From NCBI GenBank assembly GCA_030549775.1, contig CM060174.1:99650132-99714131 (forward strand): a stretch of DNA of 64,000 bases, in the 5' to 3' direction. The notes beneath the pieces are model-generated. The model was not told the origin of the DNA and ran no database searches. It saw nothing but the letters and a program-made list of their open reading frames with translations. This document shows, one piece after another, positions 37,260 to 48,900 of the stretch (within the stretch, counting starts at the first letter, position 1; every line of letters starts with the position of its first letter). The position numbers were made by a program, and so were the translations under genes. Origin of the DNA: Tamarix chinensis (Eukaryota; Streptophyta; Magnoliopsida; Caryophyllales; Tamaricaceae).

Positions 37260-37395
37260 AAAACTTATAATAATACTAATAATATTGATAATTTGAAACT
37301 AATAACCTAAATAATTTATATAAACTCTCGACCCTACTAAGAAATAATAACATTAATATTGAACCAAATAATAATAATAATAATAATAATAATAA
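36840..37395. repeat. AAT and GAT trinucleotide tracts in copy 2
   Basis: Runs of AAT (36848-36880, 37165-37219, 37370-37395) and an uninterrupted GAT run (about 37220-37258). Confidence 0.9.
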
Positions 37396-37484
37396 TCGAA
37401 TAAAGGTTAAAATTGAAATAAAATAGAATAAGCCTAAATAAATAGGGGAGAAAGGCTGATAGGGTCTAGGGTTTCACCTTGGGT

Positions 37485-37907
37485 CTACAGAGATAGGTGG
37501 CACCGGCGGTGGTGCATGGCAGCGACGACGGTGGCCGGAAAAGAGGATAGAAAAGGAAAAAGTTGAGGTTTGAGAAGAAGAGGTGGAGAATGAGGGTGGT
37601 GGTTGAGGTGTTGGTGGTAGCCTAGACTAAGAGAGTAAAGGGAGGGTGGTGGTGCAGTAAGTGGCGGCGGCGCACGGCTGCAAAGGTGGCGGCCAAAATG
37701 AAGAGATAGAGAAAAAGAGAGGGGGAGAAGGAGAAAGGATAAAAGAAGGGTATGACGAAGTGGAGGAAGATTGGCAGCAGTTTTTGGGTGGTGCAGGAAA
37801 CAATTATAGCGGCGGATGTGATGACGGATAGTGGTGCGAAGGGCGGCAGTTGTAAAAGTTTGGCTGGTTGAGCAAGGAACTTTGCATGGTTGTGGTGTCT
37901 CGTGCAA
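37485..37907 (-). other. 140-codon low-complexity open frame in the GC island of copy 2
   Basis: Starts MHETPQPCKVPCSTSQTF and continues Ser/Leu/Pro-rich with no domain. A second frame (37622-37924) overlaps it. It corresponds in place, not in sequence, to the 329-codon frame of copy 1, which argues against a conserved protein. Confidence 0.45.
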
Positions 37908-38089
37908 GAAGAATCGAGGAGCAAGGGTGGTTCAGTTAGTTAGAGGGTAGTGCAGGGAAGACTTAGGTAGGTAGAGCAGGCGGCGTAGTTGGCTAACGGC
38001 GAAGGAAAGAGTGTCTGAAGTTGCGATGGTGCACAGGGTAGGTTCTTGGGGTTTCGGGGAAAAAGTTTCAAGATCACTCAATAGGAGGG

Positions 38090-38098
38090 TATTTATAG
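38090..38098 (-). promoter_or_regulatory. Candidate TATA box of copy 2
   Basis: CTATAAATA on minus, followed by CCCTCCTAT, 900 bp from the minus-strand start of the element. The same 9-mer as copy 1. Confidence 0.55.
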
Positions 38099-38998
38099 AG
38101 TTTGGAGGGGAAAGTAGGGTTCTGAGGGTCGGCAAGAAGGTAATACAGATCGGGTTTGGGGTAGCCGGCGGCGTTTATTGGCCAGTGCAAATTCAAATCG
38201 TGGTCGACTTTTCATGTGGGAAAAGAAGGGTTTTGCACGGAAGAAAAGGGAAGTGGGTTAGGTTAGGTTGAACTGCGATTCAAGGGGAAGAGAAAGAGAG
38301 GATAACGACCGGTCAAGTCAAGCGTAGCCGGTGGCGCCATTTTCGGAGGCGACGGAGCTGCAGGTTGACGGTGGAGGAGGAAGGAGGAGGAAGAAGGTGA
38401 ATCAGCTGACTGGGGGAAAAAGAAAGAAAGGAAAAAGAAGGGAGAATCGGGCCGGTCGGTGACGGTTATAAAATTTTAAATGGAACGCGGCGTTCCAGGG
38501 GGAAATGAAACAATACACAATGCTCTGGCTACCAAAGGAAGAAAAGAAAAGGAGAGGGAGGATGGGCTGGGAAATAGAAAGAAAGACAAAGAAGAGATTG
38601 GGCCGCAGACAGGCCCAATCGGAAGAAAGAAAGAAAGGAAAAAGGAAGAAAAGAAAGAAAAAGAAAGAAAAAGGAAAAGGGGAAAAAGAAAATTTTAAGT
38701 GGGTTGGGGTTAACTAAATTAATTAGAATATTTTGGTTATTTAAAATAAAAATATTTTAAATAAAATAATATTAAATTTTCTTTTTAGGCTAATTTAGGA
38801 TTTTAAAAAGATTTTTCCTAAATTCCTTTTTAATAAGCAAAATGCCCAAATTTTCCCTTATAAAAATATTTGTAAATTTCTCTTAATTTTCCCTAAACAA
38901 TTTCTTTCTATTCCAATAAAAATAATTAATTAAATTAATTCCCTAATAAATCCTTATTTAATTACACTTCTTAACATAAATATTTTTGGGGCATTTCA

Positions 38999-40059
38999 AT
39001 ATATTGATGTAATTTATATTTGAAATGTATGGAAAGTGGTAACTAATTATATTTAAGATGCATATGGAATTGAGGATTTGGAAGTAAGGACATTAGACAT
39101 ATAATGTCTCTATGAATATGAAAAGTATCTTGTTAATATGTGTTAAATATGAAATGTTGGTATTTTAATGTGTTGAATGGGCTAAAATATTCAAATAATA
39201 TCATAAGGAATGTTTGGGTTATTGATGAATGACTTGAGTCTAAATAAAATGAGAAAATGACTTAAACTATAAAAATTAACCCTAGGAATGAAGTTGTTAT
39301 CACATATATAAAAATGCTAGAGTCAGACCACAATTTTTATATATGTTATAAATATTATAATTTTATGAATTTATATATTTAATTTGGTGATTATAGGAAT
39401 AATATATGGAAAGTTATTACTTACTCATGAAATTAGAATTTTGTAAGCATTGTGAATAATATATGTTGTCATTTGAGGTGTTTCAGTATGTTATATCAGA
39501 TTAAGAATAGTGAAGTCCCTGAAATCAATGTAAATAAAAGAATGGAACATTTTATTACTAATAAAGAGATATGGAATTAGTATATATCTTACATTGATTT
39601 ATGTATCATGCATGTATGCTTATTCTTTAATGTGAACATATTTAATTCTTTGTATCCTTCTCGACTATATTGTTACCTTATTTACTACATAGGACACTGA
39701 TCATCCTTTTTATGAGTGTTACTTATTCTCACAAGTAGGCGACTCTAACGCTTTTATTTAGGTCGATGAGGAACTACTAGATGATTTTTTCTACTTATAA
39801 TGCTCTATGTGTGGAAGAGTGGGTGTAGAATCATGTTATTTGGATACCTTTTTAGACACGTAGCTCCGTGTTATCCTTCTTTTCTTATTTTTTATTTTAT
39901 TTTATGTTGTACTTGAATTTAATCTCCAAACTTATATTTAATTTATGAAGTTTCTCTCATTTTCTATTTATGACATTTTACATTCTGATCATTTTGTCTT
40001 ATAATTGATGTAAGGATGGGATGATAAGTTAGACTTATGTCAATTACGATGGTAATACC
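38999..40059 (+). mobile_element. Copy 6b, continuation up to the hAT insertion
   Basis: CATAGGACACTGATCATCC and GAGTGTTACTTATTCTCAC (about 39690-39740) correspond to the TACTTATTCCCACGAG region of copy 4, so this is the downstream part of a plus-oriented giant LTR-like copy. It is cut at 40059 by the hAT element and resumes at 43369. Confidence 0.6.
40052..40059. repeat. Left 8-bp target-site duplication of the hAT element (GTAATACC)
   Basis: GTAATACC is identical to 43369-43376, directly flanking inverted termini. Confidence 0.93.
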
Positions 40060-43000
40060 TACAGGTGGCAATTGGGTCGGGCAGGTCAAGTCATTAACGG
40101 GTCTGGTCACAGCGGGTCATTTGAATTTTGCGGGTCGGGTCGGGTCATTTAATTTGTCGGGTCGGTTGTAGGTCGGGCCCAATCATTTCTGGTTCGGGTC
40201 ATTTCGAGTCATTTTCGGGTAGGTCGGGTCGGGTCATTTCGGGTCAATTTGTCGAGTCGGGTCGGTTTTGGGTCGGGTCATTTTGGTTGCGGGTCAATTT
40301 ATCGGGTCGGGTCGGTTCGGGTTAATTTTTCGGTTCAGGTTTGGCCGTTCGGGTTAAGAAAACTCAGATTCGGATAATTTCGGGTTAATTTGACTGGTAG
40401 GGTCGGGTCATTTCCTAGTTCACATGAGTAGGTAGCTTCGGCCCGTTCAGGTCATTTCATGTAATATGACGGGTTAGTCCCGCTATGTCCGAGTTATTTC
40501 GAATTAAGTTGATAGGTGAGGTCATTTCATATAATTTGACGGGTTTGATTCAATTAGTTACGGGTTAACTTAATGGGTCGGGTTGGGTTGAGTTTTGACG
40601 GGTTGACTCATATTCGAATCCAGGTATTTATCATTTCATAAATCATAAATATTAGAGATAGATAATCATAAGATTAATATTGCAGATAAAAGTATTAAAA
40701 ATATTAAATGCACTTTATTTTCACAAATAAATAGTAAAGATATTTATAAATATTAATAATAAAAAATATTGCGCTTTGAATCAAACAAAGATATTTATAA
40801 TTGATTATAATTTATTTAATAACTTAAAATATTTAGTTACTTAAAAAAAGATAATTTTATAAAATAAAGATGATCAAAACAAGACTATACAATGTATAAT
40901 TATCATTTATTACATTGTATATATTAGATAAAATAATAAGATTACTAGTAAAGATAAATGAAATAAGAATATTATATGTGTTTTATTTTTACAAAGGTAA
41001 ATAATAAAGATATTTATAAGTTTAGCAATATTATATTTAATTGCTTAAAATATTTATAAATTTTACAAGTAAAAATATTAGATTTTTATCATATATTATA
41101 TTTAATTGATTGCTTAAAATATTTGATTACTTAAAAAAAGATAATTTTATAAAATAAAGGTGAGCATAACAAGAATATACAATGTATAAATATCATTTAT
41201 TACATTGTAAATATTAGATACAATACAATCATAAGATCACTAGTAAAGATAAATAAAATAAGAATATTATGTGTTTTATTTATACAAAGGTAAATAATAA
41301 AGATATTTAAAAGTTTTAAAAGTATTAATGTATTATATTTGATTGCTTTAAAAATTTATAAATTTCAAAAGTAAAAATATTAGATGTTTATCATATATTA
41401 TATTTATTTGATTGCTTAAAATATTTGATTACTTAAAAAAATATAAATTTATAAAATAAAGGTGAGCATAACAAGAATATACAATGTATAATTATCATTT
41501 ATTACATTGTAAATATTAGGTACAATACAATCATAAGATCACTAGGACAGATAAATGAAATAAGAATATTATATGTATTTTATTTATACAAAGGTTAATA
41601 ATAAAGATATTTAAAAGTATTAAAAGTATTAATGTATTATGTTTGATTGCTTTAAATATTTATAAATTTCAAAAGTAAAAATATCAGATGTTTATCATAT
41701 ATTATATGTACTTGATTGCTTAAAATATTTGATTACTTAAAAATGATAATTTTATAAAATAAAGGTGAGCATAACAAGAATATATAATGTATAATTATCA
41801 TTTATTACATTGTAAATATTAGACACAATCATAAGATTACTAGTAAAGATAAATAAAAAATAATATTATATGTGTTTTATTTATAAAAAGGTAAATAATT
41901 TATAGAATAAAAGTGAGTATAATAATACTATAAAATATATAATTATCATTTATTATATTGTATATATTAGATACAATCATAAGATTACTAGTAAGTATAA
42001 ATGAAATAATAATATTATATGTATTTTATTTATACAAAGGTAAATAATAAAGATATTTAAAAGTTTTAAGAGTATCATATTTGAATGCTTTAAATATTTA
42101 TAAATTTTACAAGTAAAAATATTATATATTTATCATATATTATATTTAATTTATTACTTAAAATATTTGATTACTTAAAAAAGATAATTTTATAAAATAA
42201 AGGTGAGCATAATAAGAATATACAATGTATAATTATCATTTATTACATTGTATATCTTAGATACAATCATAAGATTACTAGTAAGGATAAATAAAATAAG
42301 TATATTTTATCTTTTTATCCAATAATTTTTATATCATTTATTCTAAATTTTTTTATATTCATTTCTCTACATAATTTATCTTATTAATTTCTCTAGTTGT
42401 ATTTATTTTATTAACTTTCTTATATTTATATTTTTATTGTAATATTTTTATTAATTTATTATATTTGTATTTTTATTGTAATATTTTTATTAATTATTAT
42501 TATTATTATATTAAAAAAAACTATAATAAGTTATTTTGAACATAATTTAAATTAAATAATAATTTTATATATTTTCATAAATTATTAATTATTATATATA
42601 AATTGATATAAATTAAATATTAAATAATGTAAACTATAAATAATTAATATTATAATTATTAAAAATAATTGGATATTGTAAATTTAAAATTGATGAACGT
42701 AGAATACTAAATTATATTTAAATTAAATTAATAATATTCAAAGAAAAAATATAACTAAAACTTTAAATTTATGGTTGTAACGTGAGATACTCTTGATATA
42801 GGGTATAGTTATTATTGTTGGATTTTGTGGGTGATAACTGATAAATGTCACTGTTATACTCTTCTATTAAGAGTTTCTTCAAATAGGTGGATTAGTGGAT
42901 GTAATAGAACACTTTTTGAAAATTATTTTACAGGCTTACAACTGGATGTTTGCCTTTTTTATTTTGGTTATTTATTTATTAATAATATATCTTATTAGGA

Positions 43001-43368
43001 TATCATTAATAAATAAGAATGTTTAGGGTAAAATTATGAAAAATAAGTACAATTTATAAAATAATATATTTTAAAAAGCTTTAAATGAATAATAAAATAT
43101 GTATAATTATTATTATTATAATATATTTTGATATCTGATCGGGTTAATGATGGGTCAGATCGGGTGATTGCCGGGTCAGGTTGGCTCAGGTTGGGTTGAA
43201 GCGGGTCGGGTTAATATCGGGTCGGGTCAATGACTGGTCATGGGTTGGGATCAAGTTGGGTCGGGTCGGATTTATTTTTATCGGGTTAGTGCCGGGTCGG
43301 GTTGCTAAATTTTGCGTGTCTTATCGGGTCGGGTTTCGCTCGGGTCGGGTCAACTTTTGCCAGCTCTA
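40060..43368. mobile_element. Non-autonomous hAT-type element (3,309 bp)
   Basis: The termini are TACAGGTGGCAA and, on the other strand, TAGAGCTGGCAA, with a perfect 8-bp duplication GTAATACC on both sides, as is diagnostic for hAT. Both ends carry dense GGGTCGGGTC words (40077-40620 and 43139-43352), pointing inward in opposite orientation as subterminal repeats. The interior is AT-rich tandem repeat without a transposase frame; frames at 40128-40325 and 43181-43369 are translations of GGGTC repeats. It lies inside copy 6b, so it is younger than that copy. Confidence 0.92.
40860..42300. repeat. ~300-bp tandem repeats inside the hAT element
   Basis: The marker words GAGCATAACAAGAATATAC and TTATCATTTATTACATTGTA recur at about 40870, 41162, 41463, 41766, 41930 (short unit) and 42205. 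Spacing is about 290-303 bp except for one ~165-bp deleted unit. A second marker, ACAAAGGTAAATAATAAAGA, keeps the same phase. Confidence 0.88.
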
Positions 43369-43376
43369 GTAATACC
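43369..43376. repeat. Right 8-bp target-site duplication of the hAT element (GTAATACC)
   Basis: Identical to 40052-40059. Confidence 0.93.
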
Positions 43377-43437
43377 CAACTAATTTGGTATTATGCTTCT
43401 ATTAAAAAAAAATAGTAGTAAACTTTAGGATGTTACA
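43377..43437 (+). mobile_element. 3' end of giant LTR-like copy 6b
   Basis: Short remainder ending TTTAGGATGTTACA, the counterpart of GGGGTGTTACA. Confidence 0.6.
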
Positions 43438-43761
43438 CTTGTAGGGGTATTATATATAGAGTCTAGACTATCTAATTGTTAGCATTTTTTCCTAGATACC
43501 TTATTGACTTTTAATCCCATGAGATTCTCTTTTATTGTATTTTGATTATCTTTATATTTGAATTTTATCTCCAACTCTTTTATATTTTATGAAATCTCTC
43601 TTATTTTCTTGCTATCTTTTTTACTGTCCATAATGTTTTTCCTTGTAATGGATATAATAATGGCACGATAAACTTAACTTGTATTTAATATAGGGGTAAC
43701 ACCTAATTATTTTATATTTAGCTTCCATAAAAAAAATAGTAAATTTTAGGATTTTATAACA
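43438..43761 (+). mobile_element. 3' end of giant LTR-like copy 6a
   Basis: This parallels the end of copy 6b line by line (TTTGAATTTTATCTCCAA, TTATGAAATCTCTCTTATTT, AAAAAAAATAGTAAATTTTAGGA) and ends TTTATAACA. At 43762 copia A gag starts, so this is the outer boundary of the inserted block. It pairs with the start at 22769. Confidence 0.55.
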
Positions 43762-44537
43762 GTCCTAAGCTTTTGATAACTCGATACCTTTTTCTTTAGC
43801 TCCTTCACTTTTTTTTCTAATATGCCAACAATCATTCTTTTAGTGTCTTTTCTTGCTATAGTAATTACACTTAACATTCTTCTTACTACTTACTTTTGAT
43901 CTACTCCACTTTTGGCTCCCAATGGAGCCACACTCCAATGAACTCCCTCTTGTCACTGCCAAAGCATCAATTTACTTTTCATTTCTTGATTTGTTCTCCT
44001 TACGCTTGCACTCTCTCCTTTGAAAACCAAAGTTGCAATCTTTTTAAAGTCTAAAACTATTAAACAATTGGTAAAGTTGACAATAAGTTGATCATTTGAA
44101 TCAAGTAGACCCTGGAGTATAGTTTCACCACACACACACACACTGAGAAAGTTCACAAAATAAAGTATCAAGTGTTGATATGGTTAGTCACCGTAGCCGT
44201 CTTCATCATTTGAAGGATAAATAATATTCTCTTTAGAAAAATTTCATTATGTAGTGATTTAGACTCATATAATTTTTAAATAGCATTCCATATTTATTTT
44301 GCTTTCTTTTTCACTACCACACTTAACAATACTCTATGAGTGCTAAATTTAGATTGGCAAAAACATTGTATTCTATCTCTTTCCGGTTAGCAAGGTTATT
44401 TCAGCATGGATTTTTCAATTGCCACCAAGCAACTACATTTTGTTAAAATTTTCCATAATGAAAAATTATTCTCGTTGCCATTATGGTAGATGCCTCTATT
44501 CCATTGATTCAATTAAAATAGTTAGATAAACCCAAAG
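43762..44537 (-). pseudogene. Copia element A, gag relic
   Basis: On minus: a gag domain stretch (44171-43953) with LLDSNDQLIVNFTN and IVLDFKKIATLVF, typical of copia gag (UBN2 type), then a zinc-knuckle-like segment near 43825-43885 reading CNYYSKKRH, a stop, and CWHIRKK, where the second cysteine is replaced by tyrosine. The segment ends just where the inserted block begins. The pol part at 20374-22768 has the same strand and follows in gene order. Confidence 0.75.
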
Positions 44538-44550
44538 TTGTGATACTATA
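44538..44550 (-). other. Primer binding site relic of copia element A
   Basis: On minus TAGTATCACAAC, followed by TTTGGGTTTATC, sits directly after the 5' LTR. It recalls the TGGTATCAGAGC complement of initiator methionine tRNA used by most plant copia elements, with mutations. Confidence 0.6.
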
Positions 44551-44960
44551 TATTAGAATTTTTGTGCTACTAAAGCAATTAATTTATAATCAAATGAAAT
44601 AAAAAATTGAAAATTTGTATGCTAAATGGATAATTTTTAGAGAAGACCTTATTGTATCAAAAAAATTACAACTCTCTAGACTAAGAAGATCACAACTAAA
44701 AATACATCTCTATTAGAATGAGAGAAAATGCATAATAAAAGAAAGACAAATATTAGAAGAAACTTAAAATTTTATATATAATTTCTACATCTCTCTCTCT
44801 ATATGTTTTTCTTTTTACAATGGAAATCATGGGATGATTGTTCTCGATAGCATAGGAGCAGTGGAGTATAACCCTTCTATGATAAGATTTACCTAGTAAA
44901 ATTTGGATACACCAATTTATTCTTAACTTTTTCTATTAGTTCACTTGAAAAGAGAGTAAC
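44551..44960 (-). repeat. 5' LTR of split copia element A
   Basis: Starts TATTAGAATTTTTG and shares AAAATACATCTCTATTAGAA, AGAAGAAACTTAAA, a CT run and ATGGGATGATTG in order with the LTR at 19817-20230. The outer end is not fixed (about 44960-44990). Divergence between the two is high, so insertion is old. Confidence 0.65.
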
Positions 44961-44976
44961 AGCTATAATTATATTT

Positions 44977-45724
44977 ATCGTAGCATCAACTACTAGAGTT
45001 GTTTATGTAATTTAATATTTATTGATCTAATTCACTGTCCAACTTAATTTAGTTCAAAAGAATAAATAATTGATCCAATCAATGAAAAATAAAACAAATT
45101 GAATATCTAATATGATAATACAAATAATATTAAATCTATAGAAATATGTTAATTTAAATTAAGATTATAAAAATTAACCCTTTATGACCATATAAAATAA
45201 TAAAATATTATTTATATTTTTAAAATAGTTATATAATTACATGGTTACTTTAGTAACTACATAGCCATTTGATAATTATTATAATATTAAATTTATTTTA
45301 TTAGCTATAACTTATTTATTTTTTAGATTCAGAACTCAATAATATATTTTATCATTCTTTAAAAATAACATAAAATAATAATACAAATATGGGTATAAAT
45401 ATAATCCAACTTTCAAACATTATTTTTAAATATTTTATTACAAATTTTTTTAAAATTGATTAATTAAAACTCTTCTAAAAATAAAATATTTATCCAATCC
45501 ATGGTTGTTGATATCTAAATTTTTAAATATCTGATTTAATGGACGGACAAAATCGAATATCCAGTCTAATGAATTCGATTATAGGATTTTGATCACCACT
45601 ATCAACCACTAATGGACCAACATGAAAGTGTATCGTGGACAACTGCAATTTCCATTCTCCATCACCCACTAATGCATCAACAAGAGATATATCGTGGACA
45701 ACCGCAATTCATCGTAGCATCAAC
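44977..45724. repeat. AT-rich segment bounded by a 14-bp direct repeat
   Basis: ATCGTAGCATCAAC occurs at 44977-44990 and again at 45711-45724. The intervening 720 bp is AT-rich without coding sequence. Two ~60-bp near-direct repeats, each with CACTAATG... and TATCGTGGACAAC(T/C)GCAATT, lie at about 45605-45710. The segment could be an insertion with a long target duplication, or a local duplication. Confidence 0.4.
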
Positions 45725-45850
45725 CACTCGCGCTAAGAAGAAAATATAACGCAGACAATTAAAGGAGAGACAAATGAACTTCCCCAAATAATGGACAAAG
45801 TTGCCGATGAGATGATAATTTGATGATACAAGTCTAGAGGGACGATATAA

Positions 45851-45856
45851 CTTATT
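45851..45856 (-). terminator. Possible polyadenylation signal of the catalase gene
   Basis: AATAAG on minus, about 145 nt after the stop codon. No AATAAA is present in the first 200 nt after the stop, and plant signals are loose, so this is a weak call. Confidence 0.3.
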
Positions 45857-45999
45857 CAGGCATTACAGTACGTCTAGAGGGACATATGATGCAAGTTCTT
45901 TATATAGTAACCAGCTATTGACAACACAAGGAGCGATAATGAGCTTTGTGGTTCCATTGCAGTGTGTAGTATACCGACTAATCCCATTGTAAATGAACC

Positions 46000-48900
46000 T
46001 CACATTGTTGGCCTCACGTTCAGTTTGTTTGCTAACTTCATACCGAGAGACTTATCAGCCTGCAGTCACATTATACAAAAATAAATCAATCGAGTTTTAT
46101 AAGTCACATTACTCTAAGCCAACATCAGATTAATGTTCTGCTGCTGCAAAGAGAGAGCACGCTCATCACCTGAGACCAGTAAGAGATCCAGATACTCCGG
46201 ATCTCATGGGTGACACGAGGATCAGATAGAGCTTCTACCCATCTGCGGATGAATCTTTCTTGCCTGTAATATCATGCAGCATTGGCGTCAGGCCACTGAC
46301 TTAGCAAAATCCAATGAATTACATTGGTTAACATATTTCTATAAACACCAAATAGATAGCATCCGGACCGGACTATACATAATATTGCTCTAAACAACAA
46401 ACAGATAGATCTGCATTGGACTTTACCTGGCTGGATCAAAAGATCTGTACCTCTCCCCTGGTTGTTTGAAGTTGTTCTCCTTAGGAATAATTTGCTACAT
46501 TAAAATATGATAATTCTGTTAGTTAATTATACATTTAGATTAAACCTACTCCACCGACAATAATACAACACACAACATAAATTTCTTCCATGAAAGACCA
46601 CGCATCTAGCTTGTGTAATGTGCTATGGAAAAGCTATTCCATCTAAACAGAGTTTAAAACCCTTAGATAACAAGTGCAGTGGAGTGAGGAACTTCACCAT
46701 AGCAGTAAAAGCGCAACCTCTGGGACCCAAACCCAACTTCAGATTCAGTACTCAGGTCTCACAAGGACATTCTTAAAAGAGAGGGGCAAATACCTTTTCA
46801 CGCCTGCCATTCAAGTTGTTTGAAGGCATGGGATATCTCTCAGCATGACGAACTGGATCATATCTTGATGGGAAGTAGTCAACCTGAGAGTAAGCAACTT
46901 ATCAAAATATTACTAGAGAAGAACAAAACTATAAGGAGTCATAGAGCCATCAATATATCCCAAATAAACAATGCAGCCCATGTTTAAAAGAACAGTTATG
47001 CAAATGAATACCTCCTCATCTCTGTGCATAAAGTTCATAAATCCATCATAGTGATTGTTGTGATGAGCACACTTGGGGGCATTAACTGGAAGCTGCAGGT
47101 AGTTGGGGCCAAGACGGTGTCTCTGTGTATCGGAGTAAGAGAAGATTCGGGTCTGAAGCAATTTATCATCAGAATAGTAAACACCTGGGACAACAATACC
47201 AGGGCAAAATGCAAGCTGCTCATTTTCAGCAAAGAAGTTATCAATGTTCTTGTTTAAGACCATGCGACCAACTGGCTGAAGGGGCAAAATGTCTTCTGGC
47301 CATGTCTTGGTGACATCAAGTGGATCAAAGTCAAACTTATCTTCATCAGCAGGGTCAATTATCTGAACGAAAAGTCTCCACTCAGGATAGTTCCCAGCTG
47401 CGATGGAGTCGTACAGATCCTGAGTTGCATGGCTGTGGTTAGCCCCTCCGATTTTTATCGCCTCATCCTCCAGCAGACACTTGACTCCACATGTAGGCTT
47501 CCAGTGGAACTTTACATAATGCACTTTACCTGCCTTGTTAACTAGTGTGTAGGTGTTCACACCAGAACCATCCATGTGTCTGTAATCTTGTGGAACTCCA
47601 AGATCATCGAAGAGGAAAGTAAACATATGCAAACTTTCTGGGTGGTGTGAGAAGAAATCTAAGATCCTCCAATTTTCTTGGATGTGGGATTTGGGGTTTG
47701 GTTTAAGAGAGTGAACCATGTCTGGGAACTTCATACCATCACGAATGAAAAATACAGGGAAGTTGTTTCCTACCAGATCAAAGTTACCCTGAAACATTAC
47801 AAATAACATATGATGATCAATACAAATAACATATTTCCACAGCTTAAGCAGTTGAAACATTAGCCATGACATAATGCAGAACATGTGCAAAAACGAGCTA
47901 AATATCTACTAGCGCACATTGACAATAATGGCAAAATGGGGAAATAAGCTTCATCATCATTATGAACCCAAGATAACCAGTTCAAGTTCAGTAGGGAGCA
48001 AGAGAACTGTGGTATCTGCCGATGAGAAGATCCCTATACCATAGACTAATCTCAAACAAAGTTTGAGTTTCAAAAATCTTATATAATGATTTAGAACAGA
48101 GAGTAACATGATGGTTGAACTGTTGAAGACCTTTACAAGATAAAGGTGTGTGAAACCAGGGAATGTATATGAATTTACCAATGGTACATACATTCAAAGT
48201 CCATAGCAACCTCAAACAAGAAGCAAATCAAGTTGCCTAGTCTAAACAGCATTCCAGCCTCCTTGCTACCTCACACAATGAATGATAGCTCAAGTTATAT
48301 CTTTTACCTCTCTGGTATAGAATTTCACAGCAAAACCACGAGGGTCCCTCAGAGTTTCTGGGCTTCCACGCTCATGGATAACAGTTGAGAATCGGACAAT
48401 GAGAGGTGTCTGGACACCAGGAGCCCGCAGGAAGTCAGCACATGTAAGGTGAGAAACATCATGGGTGACCTCAAAAAAACCCTTAGCGCTAGCACCCCTG
48501 GCATGGACAACTCGTTCTGGGATCCTCTCCCTGTCAAAGTTAGCAAGCTTCTCAACCAAATGATAGTCCTCCAAGAGAATGGGACCTGCATAATAGGGGA
48601 TTGATAAGAAATTATTTGTATCTTCTAGAAAGACCACCAAAAACACAGTCTGTGACAGTTGAGAATATCAGTGCATGTTTATGGCCACTTAAACGATGTG
48701 GAAAATGGAGCCTCTGATGATACGTGATAATGGGGGTAGTAATTACCGATACGAGATCACCAATTTAAATATTTGTACATATTCGGCAAAATTATATCAT
48801 CTAGTCTGGATTTATCACCAACTAAAACACAAATCCACAAAATCAGATATGCAAGGACCACTCCAGCTTTATTAAATGAAGGAAAACTCAGGAAATAGAA

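Larger units (their letters stand above)
34699..38998 (-). mobile_element. Giant LTR-like element, minus orientation (copy 2, ~4.3 kb)
   Basis: It runs AATAACACCCCAAAATTTAC to TTTTTGGGGCATTTCA. In order it shares with copy 1 the ACTACCGCCACACTTAGTAC segment, dyad modules (35430-35770), CATGCAAACCCTAA words, TTGGAGCACGCTCCTATG (about 36600), trinucleotide tracts, a G-rich island (37480-38690) and the AT-rich end. A TATA-like box lies 900 bp from the minus-strand start. The flanks AAAAT and ATATA do not match, so no target duplication is claimed. Confidence 0.78.

Noticed and set aside
47024..47313. Plus-strand frames within the catalase gene
   Set aside because: Shadows of the long fourth exon on the opposite strand.
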